Shown: positions 15,720-25,285, counted from the first letter of the stretch. The stretch: DNA of 64,000 bases from Mycobacterium sp. M26 (GCF_001494595.1 NZ_LN929908.1:3440468-3504467), one strand, 5' to 3'. Notes: generated by a model not told the origin, from the sequence alone. Numbers and translations are program-made.

Positions 15720-16574
15720 GTGACCGTGGGATTTCCGAGCAGCCTGCGACCCAAACTCAGCGCCGGCGTCCAGGATGCGACGGCGGCGTGGGATCGCATC
15801 GGCGCCCAGACCCGTTTCTACGTCAAGACTTTGGCTGCCATCCCCGAGGCCGCTACCCGCTACCGCAAGGAATTACTACGCCTCATCGCGCAGATGGGGC
15901 TGGGTGCCGGCGCCTTGGCAGTCGTCGGCGGAACTGTCGCCATCGTGGGATTCCTGACCATGACCACCGGAGCCCTGGTCGCTGTGCAGGGCTATAACCA
16001 ACTGGCCTCGGTGGGTTTCGAGGCGCTCACCGGGTTCGCCTCAGCCTTCTTCAACGTCCGCCTGATTGTCCCGGGAACCGTCTCGGTTGCTCTATCGGCG
16101 ACCATCGGGGCGGGAGCCACCGCACAGATCGGCGCGATGCGGATAAACGAGGAGATCGACGCGCTCGAAGTCATCGGAATCCGCTCCGTCACCTACCTCG
16201 CATCAACCCGGGTGATGGCCGGCGTGATCGTCGTGATCCCGCTCTACTGCATCGCGGTCATGATGGCGTTTCTGGCGGCCCGGACCGGAACGGTGCTGAT
16301 CTACGGTCAGGGGTCGGGCGTCTACGACCACTACTTCAATACGTTCCTCAACCCCACCGACGTGATCTGGTCGTTCATGCAGTCGGTTGCCATGACCATC
16401 GTGATCATGCTGGTGCACACCTACTACGGCTACACAGCCAAGGGTGGTCCGGCAGGCGTGGGTGAAGCGGTGGGCCGGGCGGTCCGCACCTCGATGGTCG
16501 TCGCCGCAGTCGAAATCGTGATGATCTCACTGGCCGTCTACGGACAGTCCGGCAACTTCAACCTGGCGGGCTGA
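15720..16574 (+). CDS. yrbEB: YrbE-type (MlaE family) permease B of the Mce transporter
   Basis: This 284-residue second permease carries the same family signatures (GAGATAQIGAMRINEEIDALEV, GIRSVTYLASTRVMAG and TAKGGPAGVGEAVGRAVR). It probably heterodimerises with YrbEA in the inner membrane. The GTG at 15720 is 13 bases after the yrbEA stop with no strong ribosome site, so translation is probably coupled. MceA follows after two bases, in the invariant yrbEA-yrbEB-mceA order. Confidence 0.95.
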   Translation: MTVGFPSSLRPKLSAGVQDATAAWDRIGAQTRFYVKTLAAIPEAATRYRKELLRLIAQMGLGAGALAVVGGTVAIVGFLTMTTGALVAVQGYNQLASVGFEALTGFASAFFNVRLIVPGTVSVALSATIGAGATAQIGAMRINEEIDALEVIGIRSVTYLASTRVMAGVIVVIPLYCIAVMMAFLAARTGTVLIYGQGSGVYDHYFNTFLNPTDVIWSFMQSVAMTIVIMLVHTYYGYTAKGGPAGVGEAVGRAVRTSMVVAAVEIVMISLAVYGQSGNFNLAG

Positions 16575-16576
16575 CG

Positions 16577-17962
16577 ATGGAAGCCCGCCCCGGTGAAGAA
16601 CGACTCCATGACCGTTGGTGGACGGTCATTCTGCTGGTCGCGATTGCCGTGTTCTTCTTCGTCACCGGCACTGCGTTCGCCGGTACGTTCCGGTCCTATG
16701 TTCCGGTCACGCTGACCGCCGATCGCTCCGGCCTGGTCATGGAAACGGGCGCCAAGGTCAAGATGCGTGGCGTTCAGGTCGGTCGAGTCAGCCAGATCAA
16801 TGGCGGCAGCGGACCCCCGACGCTTCGACTCGAGATCGATCCCGACCAGATCAAGTTCATTCCGGCGAATGTTTCTGCACAGATCAAGGCCACCACAGCG
16901 TTCGGCGCAAAGTTCGTCGATCTGGTGTATCCGGCGGACCCCAGCCCACGACGACTGTCAGCCGGTGCTGTGTTGAAGTCGAACAACGTCACCACCGAGG
17001 TCAATACCGTCTTCCAGAACGTCGTGAACCTTTTGGACATGGTCGATCCGGCCAAGCTCAACGCGGTGCTGACCGCGGTCGCCGACGGCGTGCGGGGAAT
17101 GGGGCCCCAGATGGGCCAAGCCACCACCGATCTCAATCAGGTGCTCAAGGCGCTCAACGATCGCAGCGACACCATTCGCGAAGATTGGCGCTCGTTCAAG
17201 GATTTCAACGACACCTACGCGGCAGCGGCACCCGACATCGTGACAATCCTGAATGCCGGCAGCACATTCAGCGACACCGTCGCGAGCCGGGCGTCGTCGC
17301 TGGATGCACTGCTGCTCAACACCATCGGCTTCTCCTACTCAGCCCGAGAACTGCTCGAGGCGAGCGAGGACCCACTGGTTCGCGCGGTGAATCTCCTCGA
17401 GCCCACCACCAACCTGCTGTTGAAGTACAACCCGGTCTACACCTGCTGGCTGCAAGGGGCCTACTGGACCCTGACCACCGGTGGGGCCTACGACATCTGG
17501 GGCGGCAAGGACGGCAAGTCGGCCAACTTCGACGTCGCCCTCCTGCTCGGCAACGACGCCTACCAATACCCCGACAACCTCCCGATCATTGGCGCTAAGG
17601 GCGGGCCGGGCGGCAAGCCGGGGTGTGGGTCGATGCCGGACCCCAGCAAGAACTTCCCGGTTCGTCAGCTGATCACGAATACAGGCTGGGGTACCGGGCT
17701 CGACATTCGGCCCAACCCGGGCCTCGGACATCCGTGCTGGGCCAATTGGTTCCCGGTCACCCGCGCGGTGCCGGAACGGCCGAGCATTCGTCAATGTCTC
17801 CCCGGGCCTGCGCCCGGCCCGGACATGGGGCCCGGGATGCCGCCCTATGGCGCAGCCTGGTACGGCCCCGGCGGCGTCCCACTCTGGCCGGGCGTACCAC
17901 CTGCCCCGGAACCGGCCGCATCACCGCCGCCGATGTCACCCGCACCGCCACCGACACCGTGA
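16577..17962 (+). CDS. mceA: MCE family protein MceA
   Basis: This 461-residue protein has an N-terminal membrane helix (about residues 16-36) and the MlaD/MCE domain next (VTLTADRSGLVMETGAKVKMRGVQ, VGRVSQI). A long helical region follows, then a C-terminal domain with Cys pairs, ending in a Pro/Gly/Met-rich tail (residues about 410-461). MceA-F form the periplasmic lipid-binding tunnel of the transporter. The ATG lies two bases past yrbEB. The Pro-rich end suggests cell-wall exposure. Confidence 0.95.
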   Translation: MEARPGEERLHDRWWTVILLVAIAVFFFVTGTAFAGTFRSYVPVTLTADRSGLVMETGAKVKMRGVQVGRVSQINGGSGPPTLRLEIDPDQIKFIPANVSAQIKATTAFGAKFVDLVYPADPSPRRLSAGAVLKSNNVTTEVNTVFQNVVNLLDMVDPAKLNAVLTAVADGVRGMGPQMGQATTDLNQVLKALNDRSDTIREDWRSFKDFNDTYAAAAPDIVTILNAGSTFSDTVASRASSLDALLLNTIGFSYSARELLEASEDPLVRAVNLLEPTTNLLLKYNPVYTCWLQGAYWTLTTGGAYDIWGGKDGKSANFDVALLLGNDAYQYPDNLPIIGAKGGPGGKPGCGSMPDPSKNFPVRQLITNTGWGTGLDIRPNPGLGHPCWANWFPVTRAVPERPSIRQCLPGPAPGPDMGPGMPPYGAAWYGPGGVPLWPGVPPAPEPAASPPPMSPAPPPTP

Positions 17963-17978
17963 CAACCCGACAGGAGAG

Positions 17979-19013
17979 ATGAACGTGGGAAGCCAATTGA
18001 GGGGCACCGTCTGGCGCCTCGCTGTGTTTCTCACGGTGTGCTTTTTCGGTGCGTTCGCTCTCCTGGCTGTCTTTGCGCAGTTCCGGTTTGGCGGTGGCAA
18101 GACCTACAACGCTGAGTTCACCAACGTGACGGGTTTGAAGTCCGGCGACTTCGTGCGCATCGCAGGTGTCGAGGTAGGCAAGGTCGAGGACATCGCGATC
18201 AATCCGGACGCCACCGTCCGCGTCGAGTTCTCCGCGCGCGATGACGTGGCCCTGACCGAGGGCACTCGAGCAGTGATCCGCTACGACAACGTGATCGGCG
18301 GCCGGTTCCTGGCTCTCGAGGAGGGCGCCGGTGAACTCAAGCGCCTGGCGCCGGGCGCGACGATTCCCGTCGCTCGAACCGCCCCGGCACTCGACCTCGA
18401 TTCGGTGATCGGTGGATTCAAACCGCTGTTCCGGGCGCTGAGTCCCGAACAGGTGAATGCGTTGAGCGGACAGCTGGATCAGGCGCTTCAGGGACAGGGC
18501 CCAACCATCTCGTCCTTTCTCAATCAGGCTGCCGTCCTGACCAACACACTTGCCGATCGCGATCAATTGATCGGCGAAGTCGTCACCAACCTCAACACGG
18601 TCCTCGGCACCGTCGGCGGGCAAAGCGCGCAGCTCGACAAGGCGGTCACCAACCTGTCCGGATTGATCGACGGACTCAATGCTCGCCGGACCGACATCGC
18701 CGACGCCTTCGCGAGTACCAGTGCCGCCGCCGCGACCGTCGCTGACCTGTTGGACCAGACGCGGGAGCCCATCAAGAAGGTGGTCCACGAGACCGATCGG
18801 GTCTCGGCCATCGCCGTGGCCGACCACGAGTATCTCGAGAAGCTGATTGACACGCTGCCGGACAAGTACCGGGCGCTGGGACGCCAAGGCATGTACGGCG
18901 ACTTCTTCAGCTTCTACCTCTGCGATCTGGTGCTGAAGATGAACGGCAAAGGCGGACAACCGGTCTACGTCAAGGTCGCAGGGCAAGACACTGGGCGGTG
19001 CACTCCGAAATGA
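17979..19013 (+). CDS. mceB: MCE family protein MceB
   Basis: This 344-residue MCE protein begins MNVGSQLRGTVWRLAVFLTV with a membrane anchor at about residues 10-32, then the MlaD domain (TGLKSGDFVRIAGVEVGKVED) and a long helical region rich in Leu and Asn-Thr repeats. The C-terminus ends with a Cys-containing GRCTPK. The ATG at 17979 follows AGGAGAG with ideal spacing. The stop overlaps mceC by ATGA. It lacks the proline-rich tail found in MceA and MceC. Confidence 0.95.
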   Translation: MNVGSQLRGTVWRLAVFLTVCFFGAFALLAVFAQFRFGGGKTYNAEFTNVTGLKSGDFVRIAGVEVGKVEDIAINPDATVRVEFSARDDVALTEGTRAVIRYDNVIGGRFLALEEGAGELKRLAPGATIPVARTAPALDLDSVIGGFKPLFRALSPEQVNALSGQLDQALQGQGPTISSFLNQAAVLTNTLADRDQLIGEVVTNLNTVLGTVGGQSAQLDKAVTNLSGLIDGLNARRTDIADAFASTSAAAATVADLLDQTREPIKKVVHETDRVSAIAVADHEYLEKLIDTLPDKYRALGRQGMYGDFFSFYLCDLVLKMNGKGGQPVYVKVAGQDTGRCTPK

Positions 19014-20368
19014 AACCCTTCTCTGATCGCAATCCCTTCATTCTCGGCGCCATCGGCGCCGTCGTGATCACCGGAATCGTTCTCGCCGCACTGAACTGGC
19101 AGAAAGTCCCGTTCCTCAATCCCGGTCGCAACTACTCCGCGTACTTCGCTGATGCCGGCGGACTGTTCACCGGCGCCGGAGTGGAGGTGTCGGGCCTACC
19201 GGTCGGCAAGGTGTCCAGTATCGAACTGGACGGCCGGCAAGTATTGGTGAAGTTCCGCATCAAAGGCGATGTGCGCCTTGGGGAACGGACCATGGCGGCC
19301 ATCAAGACCAAAGGCCTACTCGGCACCAAGATGCTCGACGTCACCCCGCGGGGGGACGGCACACTCACCGGTCCCATTCCGCTCGACCGAACCACCTCGC
19401 CGTACCAGCTGCCCGACGCCCTTGGCGATCTGACCACCACCATCAGCGGTCTGGACACCAACCAGCTGTCGGCATCATTGGCGACCATGGCGCAGACCTT
19501 CGCCGACACCCCACCGGATCTGCGAAACGCAGTGGCCGGCGTGGCTCGATTCGCCGACACCCTGAACAAGCAGGATGCGCAGTTGCGCAATCTGCTCACC
19601 AACGCGGCCAAGACCACCGATGTGCTCGCCAAACGCACCGACCAGATCGTCCAACTGGTCCGGCAGACCAACTCGCTGCTGATGGCGCTCAATCAGCAGA
19701 GTGCCGCCTTGGATCAGATCTGGCGCAACATCTCGGCCGTATCGCTCCAACTGAAAGCATTCATCGCCGAGAACCGCACGACGCTGAAGCCCGCTCTGGA
19801 GAAGCTGAACGGCGTCCTGACGATCGTCGATGACCGCAAGGCGAAGGTCCAGGACGCGATCAAACGGCTCAACAGCTACGCCATGTCACTGGGCGAATCC
19901 GTGTCCTCCGGGCCGTTCTTCAAGGCGTACGTGGTCAACCTGTTCCCCGGCCAGTTCGTGCAGCCGTTCATCGATGCCGCGTTCTCGGACCTCGGCGTGG
20001 ATCCCGCGACGCTGCTGCCCTCGCTTCGTACCGACCCGCAGGTCGGGCAGCCCGCGACCCCGGCCTTGCCGGTCCCGTACCCGCGAACCGGTCAGGGCGG
20101 CGAACCACACCTCAACCTGCCCGACGCCATCACCGGCAATCCCGGCGACCAGGGCTGTGGCCCCCCTGGCCTGCCGCTGCCCGGACCCACCGGCTGCTAC
20201 CCCTACCGGGAGCCGCTACCCGCTCCCCCGCCGGGTGGCCCGCCGCCGGGTCCGCCGGCGGCGTCCCCGCCCGCGATCGCCTCGGTGCCCGAACCGACGC
20301 CGTCTCCGGTCTTGGTGCCGGCGCCCAACGAACAACCGGCAGACGCCCAGGCCGGAGGAACACGATGA
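19010..20368 (+). CDS. mceC: MCE family protein MceC
   Basis: This 452-residue MCE protein starts MKPFSDRNPFILG at an ATG that overlaps the mceB stop (ATGA); a GTG at 18998 is upstream in frame but less likely. One membrane anchor lies near residues 12-30, followed by the MlaD domain (GGLFTGAGVEVSGLPVGKV) and a helical stalk. A tail from about residue 350 to the end is very rich in Pro, Gly and Ala. Such tails are common in MceC and may reach through the cell wall. Confidence 0.94.
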   Translation: MKPFSDRNPFILGAIGAVVITGIVLAALNWQKVPFLNPGRNYSAYFADAGGLFTGAGVEVSGLPVGKVSSIELDGRQVLVKFRIKGDVRLGERTMAAIKTKGLLGTKMLDVTPRGDGTLTGPIPLDRTTSPYQLPDALGDLTTTISGLDTNQLSASLATMAQTFADTPPDLRNAVAGVARFADTLNKQDAQLRNLLTNAAKTTDVLAKRTDQIVQLVRQTNSLLMALNQQSAALDQIWRNISAVSLQLKAFIAENRTTLKPALEKLNGVLTIVDDRKAKVQDAIKRLNSYAMSLGESVSSGPFFKAYVVNLFPGQFVQPFIDAAFSDLGVDPATLLPSLRTDPQVGQPATPALPVPYPRTGQGGEPHLNLPDAITGNPGDQGCGPPGLPLPGPTGCYPYREPLPAPPPGGPPPGPPAASPPAIASVPEPTPSPVLVPAPNEQPADAQAGGTR

Positions 20369-21690
20369 CCAAGCTGCTGAAGTCGCGTACCGCCATTGCC
20401 GTCGTCCTGGCCCTGACGTTGGTCGCCGGTGCGGTGGTGGCGGTGCGCACCGTCGATCGCATGGACCGCACCGATGTGGTCGCCTATTTCGAAAACAGCA
20501 CCGCCCTGTTTCCTGGCGACGATGTCCGCATCCTGGGCGTGCCCGTTGGACGCGTGACCAGTGTCGAACCGCAGCCCGACGGCGTGAAGATCTCCTTCTG
20601 GTTCGACCGCAGATACAAGGTCCCCGCGGACGCGAAGGCCGCAATCCTGTCTCCCATGCTGGTGACCGGACGAGCGATCCAGCTGACCCCGGTCTACACC
20701 GACGGACCCGCGCTGAAGGACGGCGCCGTGATCCCCCGCGACCGGACGGCGGTCCCCGTGGAGTGGGACGAGGTGCGGACTCAACTCAAACGCCTGACCG
20801 AACTGTTGGCACCCACCAAGCCCGGTGGAGTGAGCACACTCGGCGCCTTCATCGACACCACCGCGGACAATCTTCGCGGGCAGGGCGGCAACATCCGCGA
20901 GACGATCATCAAACTCTCGCAGGCGATGTCGGTGCTCGGCGATCACAGCAACGACATCTTCTCCACCTTCAAGAACCTGTCGATCCTGGTCTCGGCGCTA
21001 CGCGACAGCAGCGGCCTGCTGGTCCAACTGAACAACAACCTCGACTCAGTCACGGGTGTGCTGGCCAGTGATCCGGGCAAGATCGGTGACGCGTTCGTCC
21101 AAATGAATTCTGTCATAGGCGATGTCAAGACATTCACCGAGGAGAACAGCGGGACGATCGGAACAACATTCGACAAGCTGGCCTCCATCAGCACGGCGCT
21201 GAATGACAGCCTCGATGACATCAAGCAGACCCTGCACATCGCTCCGTCCACGGTCCAGAACTTCAACAACATCTACGAGGCCTCGAACGGCGCGTTCACC
21301 GGAGCCCTCGCCGTGAACAACTTCGCCAACCCGATTTCGTTCCTGTGCGGCGCCATTCAAGCCGCCTCCCGACTCGGGGCCGAACAGGCTTCGAAGTTGT
21401 GCGTGCAGTACCTGGCACCCATCATGAAGAACCGCCAGTACAACTTCCCGCCGATCGGTGAGAACTTCCTCGTCGGTGCCCAAGCCCGGCCCAATGAGGT
21501 CACGTATAGCGAAGACTGGATGCGGCCTGACTATGTACCGCCGGCGACGAGCCCGGCGCCGTCCGCGCCGGCACCCGCAGGCGCCGCCGAAAGCGCCCCA
21601 CTGGCGGCCGAGACACCACCCATGATCGAGACCGACCCCAACGCGGGCCTGGCCGGGTTGATGGCACCCCCTGCTGGTGGCGGCTCATGA
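20365..21690 (+). CDS. mceD: MCE family protein MceD
   Basis: This 441-residue protein has an anchor helix near residues 8-27, the MCE domain (ENSTALFPGDDVRILGVPVGRV), and a long alpha-helical segment with heptad-like Leu/Val spacing through residue 300. A conserved C-terminal block (FLCGAIQAASRLGAEQASKLC) precedes a Pro/Ala-rich tail. It overlaps both mceC and mceE by ATGA, so all subunits are translated in strict order. Confidence 0.95.
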   Translation: MTKLLKSRTAIAVVLALTLVAGAVVAVRTVDRMDRTDVVAYFENSTALFPGDDVRILGVPVGRVTSVEPQPDGVKISFWFDRRYKVPADAKAAILSPMLVTGRAIQLTPVYTDGPALKDGAVIPRDRTAVPVEWDEVRTQLKRLTELLAPTKPGGVSTLGAFIDTTADNLRGQGGNIRETIIKLSQAMSVLGDHSNDIFSTFKNLSILVSALRDSSGLLVQLNNNLDSVTGVLASDPGKIGDAFVQMNSVIGDVKTFTEENSGTIGTTFDKLASISTALNDSLDDIKQTLHIAPSTVQNFNNIYEASNGAFTGALAVNNFANPISFLCGAIQAASRLGAEQASKLCVQYLAPIMKNRQYNFPPIGENFLVGAQARPNEVTYSEDWMRPDYVPPATSPAPSAPAPAGAAESAPLAAETPPMIETDPNAGLAGLMAPPAGGGS

Positions 21691-22838
21691 CCCGCCGGCG
21701 GTGGTATCGCAGGGCGATCGTCGTCGCGCTGGTGCTCGGCCTCGCCGGCGGATCGTCGGGCTGCGGCCTCAAGAACTGGCAGGGACTGAACTCGTTGCCG
21801 CTTCCAGGCACTGTCGGCGGCGGCCCCGGTTCATTCGTCATCAAGGCGGAGATGCCCGATGTCAACAACATTCAGCCCAATTCCCGGGTGCGCATCGGTG
21901 ATACCACCGTCGGTCACATCACCGCGATCGAGCTGCAAGGCTGGCACGCACTCGTCTCGATGCGCCTCGACGGCGATGTCCAGCTACCGGCCAACTCGAC
22001 GGCGAAGATCGGCCTCACCAGCATCCTGGGCTCCCAGCACATCGAGCTGAGCCCGCCCACAGATGCTCCACCGGAGGGCCGACTACACGAGGGGTCGGTC
22101 ATCCCATTGTCCAATTCGGCGTCCTATCCGACCGTCGAGCAGACCCTGGCCGCAGTCTCGATGGTCCTCAACGGCGGCGGGCTCGGCCAGATTCAGGACA
22201 TCACCGAAGCGTTCAGTACCGCCTTCCGTGGGCGCGAACAAGACCTGCGCAGTCTGGTCGGCGAGTTGGACAGGTTTGCCGCCAATACCAACGGACAGAC
22301 CGACGACATCATCGCCGCCACCGAGAGCCTGAACACGCTGGCCGGCACATTCGCGGCGAATCAACCGGTGCTGGACAAAGCACTCAAGTCGGTGCCCGAG
22401 GCGTTGGCTGTGCTCAACAACGAGCGGGAGAACCTCGCCGAAGCTGCCGACGCACTGGGCCGGTTCGCCGATCGGGTGGTCAGCACCGTCGACCAGACGA
22501 AGGCCAATCTGGTGAAGGAACTCAAAGAGATTGGCCCCGTGCTCGAGTCGTTGGCCAACGCCGGGCCCGCCATGACGCGGGCGCTGAGCCTGATCCTCAC
22601 CTTCCCCTTCCCCAACGAGACCATCGAAAAATGGCAGCGCGGCGACTATGCGAACATGACCGCGATCGTGGACCTCACGCTCTCCCGCATCGACCAGGGC
22701 ATCTTCACCGGTACCCGCTGGGAGGGCGACCTCACCGAGTTGGAGATGCAGTGGGGCCGAACCATCGGCCAATTCCCGAGCCCTTACACCCAGGGCAATC
22801 CCTTGGTCGCGCCCTACCGCTTCGATCAGGGGCCCTAA
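21687..22838 (+). CDS. mceE: MCE family lipoprotein MceE (LprN-like)
   Basis: This 383-residue protein is the lipoprotein member of the Mce set. It has an Arg-rich N-region, a hydrophobic h-region and a lipobox-like GGSSGC ending at C26, where acylation would occur. The MCE domain follows (SRVRIGDTTVGHITAIEL), then the helical stalk. The C-terminal part contains the conserved FPFPNETIEKWQRGDYAN. It overlaps mceD by ATGA and ends one base before mceF. Confidence 0.95.
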   Translation: MTRRRWYRRAIVVALVLGLAGGSSGCGLKNWQGLNSLPLPGTVGGGPGSFVIKAEMPDVNNIQPNSRVRIGDTTVGHITAIELQGWHALVSMRLDGDVQLPANSTAKIGLTSILGSQHIELSPPTDAPPEGRLHEGSVIPLSNSASYPTVEQTLAAVSMVLNGGGLGQIQDITEAFSTAFRGREQDLRSLVGELDRFAANTNGQTDDIIAATESLNTLAGTFAANQPVLDKALKSVPEALAVLNNERENLAEAADALGRFADRVVSTVDQTKANLVKELKEIGPVLESLANAGPAMTRALSLILTFPFPNETIEKWQRGDYANMTAIVDLTLSRIDQGIFTGTRWEGDLTELEMQWGRTIGQFPSPYTQGNPLVAPYRFDQGP

Positions 22839-22839
22839 C

Positions 22840-24216
22840 ATGCATCTGAGCAGACGAATGCTGATCCAGCTCGCGGTCTTCACCACCATTGCGTTGCTCG
22901 CGGTTGCGTTGATGAGTTTGCAGTTCCTCAAGCTGCCCGCCAAGTTGTTTGGCATCGGCCGCTACACCGTGACCGTGGAGTTGCCGGAGAGCGGCGGACT
23001 GTATGGCACCGGCAATGTCACCTATCGTGGCGTCGAGGTCGGCCGGGTTCAGTCGGTGGATCTCACCGATACCGGCGTCAAGGCGGTGCTGTCGCTGAAG
23101 TCGGGCATCGACATCCCGTCCGATCTGAAGGCGGAGGTACACAGCCAGTCAGCAATCGGTGAGCAGTATGTCGACCTGATGCCCCGCAATGGCACTTCAC
23201 GCCCGCTCAGAGACGGTGACGTCATTGCGGTCTCCGATACCTCGGTGCCGCCGGACATCAACTCACTACTCGACTCCGCCAACACCGGCTTGCAGGCCAT
23301 TCCGAAAGACAATCTCAAAACGGCTATCGACGAGGCCTATACCGCCGTTGGCGGCCTGGGCCCGCAACTCTCTGAGATCGTCAAGGGGTCAACAACGTTG
23401 GCCATCGACGCGCGGAAGAACCTCGACCCGCTGATCGATCTCATCGACAACGCCAAACCGGTACTGGATTCGCAGAGCCAATCCGCACAGGCGATCAAGG
23501 CCTGGGCGGCCCACCTTGCCACGGTGACCAGCGACCTTCAGCAGAACAACGACGCGGTAGCGGGTTTCATTGACCAGCAAGGGATCATCGTGGCGTCTGA
23601 CGAGGTGCGCAACCTCATGGAGCGACTCAAACCCACCTTGCCGGTGCTGGCGGCCAACCTCGCCAGCGTTGGCCAAGTCGGCATCGACTACCAGAACAGC
23701 ATCGAGCAATTGCTCGTCACACTTCCCCAAGCGGTGGCCGTCGGTCAGGGCACCTTCCTGGCCAACGCGAATACCCAACAGGCCTACAAGGGTGAGTACC
23801 TCTCGTTCAACCTGAACATCAATCTTCCGCCGGCTTGCACCACCGGTTTCCTTCCGGCACAACAGGCTAGGGACGCCAGCCTGACCGACTATCCCGACCG
23901 GGCACCGGGAGACCTGTACTGCCGCACTCCGCAGGATTCGCCCTTCAACGTCCGGGGGGCCCGCAACATCCCCTGTGAGACCAGGCCGGGCAAGCGCGCC
24001 CCCTCGGTCAAGCTCTGCGAGAGCGACGAGCAGTACGTACCACTCAACGACGGGTACAACTGGAAGGGCGACCCGAACGCGACGCTGTCAGGTCAGGACA
24101 TCCCGCAGCTCCCGCCGGGCGCTGTCCCGCCGCTTCCCGGCATGCCGAGCGCTGCCAGCCCGACGACCAACCAGGACAAGACATGGCAGTCAATGCTGTT
24201 GCCGCCCGGATCCTGA
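22840..24216 (+). CDS. mceF: MCE family protein MceF
   Basis: This 458-residue last MCE subunit has an anchor helix near residues 8-27, the MlaD domain (ESGGLYGTGNVTYRGVEVGRV), a helical stalk and a C-terminal Cys-containing segment (CRTPQDSPFNVRG, CETRPGKRAPS). The tail is Pro-rich and shorter than in MceC. The next gene starts 34 bases before its stop in another frame. The mce-associated (Mas) membrane proteins that often follow mceF are not present here. Confidence 0.95.
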   Translation: MHLSRRMLIQLAVFTTIALLAVALMSLQFLKLPAKLFGIGRYTVTVELPESGGLYGTGNVTYRGVEVGRVQSVDLTDTGVKAVLSLKSGIDIPSDLKAEVHSQSAIGEQYVDLMPRNGTSRPLRDGDVIAVSDTSVPPDINSLLDSANTGLQAIPKDNLKTAIDEAYTAVGGLGPQLSEIVKGSTTLAIDARKNLDPLIDLIDNAKPVLDSQSQSAQAIKAWAAHLATVTSDLQQNNDAVAGFIDQQGIIVASDEVRNLMERLKPTLPVLAANLASVGQVGIDYQNSIEQLLVTLPQAVAVGQGTFLANANTQQAYKGEYLSFNLNINLPPACTTGFLPAQQARDASLTDYPDRAPGDLYCRTPQDSPFNVRGARNIPCETRPGKRAPSVKLCESDEQYVPLNDGYNWKGDPNATLSGQDIPQLPPGAVPPLPGMPSAASPTTNQDKTWQSMLLPPGS

Positions 24217-24557
24217 CAGCGGTTGGGCTGCTGACACTCTGCGGTCTCGGCGATGTGGTCGCCGCCCCGGCCGCGGATGCCGATACGGTCGCCTACCTGG
24301 TGAACGTCACGGTGCGACCGGGATACAACTTCCCCAATGCAGACGTCGCATTGGCGTATGGCAATGGGATCTGCGCCAAGATCGGAGCGGGAAAGTCCTA
24401 CCGAGATCTCGTCGGCGAAACAATGTCTGACTTCGCCACGGGCGACGAGTATGCCGCCGTGTACCTCATCAACCAGGCGGCCAATGAACTGTGCCCGCAA
24501 CTCATCTGGCAGCTGCGCCAGTCTGCGGCGCACTACGTCGGCCAACCGCAACAGTAG
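24183..24557 (+). CDS. DUF732 family secreted protein
   Basis: This 124-residue protein has a signal peptide (hydrophobic residues about 8-28, then AAPAADA). The mature part reads YLVNVTVRPGYNFPNADVAL, then GNGICAKIGAGKSYRDLV and INQAANELCPQLIWQLR, the DUF732 pattern with two Cys that probably form a disulphide. DUF732 proteins are mostly mycobacterial and of unknown function. It overlaps mceF by 34 bases and therefore belongs to the mce transcript, which suggests a periplasmic accessory role. Confidence 0.85.
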   Translation: MAVNAVAARILTAVGLLTLCGLGDVVAAPAADADTVAYLVNVTVRPGYNFPNADVALAYGNGICAKIGAGKSYRDLVGETMSDFATGDEYAAVYLINQAANELCPQLIWQLRQSAAHYVGQPQQ

Positions 24558-24572
24558 AAAACGGGAGCCGCG

Positions 24573-25061
24573 ATGAACGGTCAGCATGTCCGAGCACTTC
24601 TGGCGTCGTCGACGATCGCGGTGTCGGTGGTTGCGCTGAGCCATGCCACTGCACACGCCGACAATTCGCGGCTGAACAATGGGGTGGTCGCCAATGTCTA
24701 CACGATTCAGCACCAAGCGGGATGCACCACCACCATCAAGAAGGACCCCGCTCTGACACTGGCCGCCCAGTGGCACACCAACGATGTCCTGCACAATCGC
24801 TCGTTGGACGGCGACACGGGATCGGACGGTTCGACGCCCCAAAGCCGAGCGCAAGCGGCGGGATATCGGGGAGCCGTAGCTCAAACCGTGGCCATCAATC
24901 CGGCCCTGGCGATCAACAACGTCGACATCCTCAACCAGTGGTACTACGACCCGGTCGCCTTTCAGATCATGTCGGACTGCGCCTATACCTCGATCGGCGT
25001 GTGGTCGGAGAACAGCCTCGATCGCTCGGTCGTGGTGGCCGTGTACGGCAAGCCGGCCTGA
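24573..25061 (+). CDS. Secreted CAP (SCP/PR1-like) domain protein
   Basis: This 162-residue protein has a signal peptide of about 29 residues cut after AHA. The mature domain contains ALTLAAQWHTNDVLHNRSLDG, SRAQAAGYRG and YTSIGVWSENSLDRSVVVAVYG, a CAP fold pattern, with two Cys (C51 and C137 by count from the start). CAP proteins bind sterols and lipids in eukaryotes, so a place at the end of an mce operon is suggestive. It follows the DUF732 gene by 15 bases with GGGAG upstream. Confidence 0.8.
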   Translation: MNGQHVRALLASSTIAVSVVALSHATAHADNSRLNNGVVANVYTIQHQAGCTTTIKKDPALTLAAQWHTNDVLHNRSLDGDTGSDGSTPQSRAQAAGYRGAVAQTVAINPALAINNVDILNQWYYDPVAFQIMSDCAYTSIGVWSENSLDRSVVVAVYGKPA

Positions 25062-25285
25062 CTCGATCCCCGACTCCCCTCATCGGTCGTCCGGCGCGCC
25101 AGGAGTCGGATCGCAACAGGGCCGAACACACCCAGAGTCAGGCCGGCCAGGAGCCAAGTCGGACCGTCGGCCAGGGCACCTGCAATCGCCATACCCAGTC
25201 CCGCCATCGCGCACAAGGACGACATCAGCGCGACGGCCAGCGACTCCGCACCGCGATACTCACTGGCCGGCACGTACGGATCCAT
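24983..25285 (-). CDS. Small two-helix membrane protein, unknown
   Basis: This 100-residue protein has two hydrophobic segments (about residues 14-38 and 43-62) and then a basic, Ser-rich tail. The ATG at 25285 overlaps the stop of the MaoC gene by one base (TGATG), which supports translation as the last gene of that minus-strand operon. Its 3' end overlaps the convergent CAP gene by 79 bases. No family is recognised. The tail beyond about residue 75 lies wholly within the overlap. Confidence 0.55.
   Translation of the reverse strand: MDPYVPASEYRGAESLAVALMSSLCAMAGLGMAIAGALADGPTWLLAGLTLGVFGPVAIRLLARRTTDEGSRGSSQAGLPYTATTTERSRLFSDHTPIEV

Noticed and set aside
19830..21071. 413-codon plus-strand frame crossing mceC and mceD
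   Set aside because: Out of frame with two strong MCE proteins, Arg/Pro/Ser-rich, no motif.
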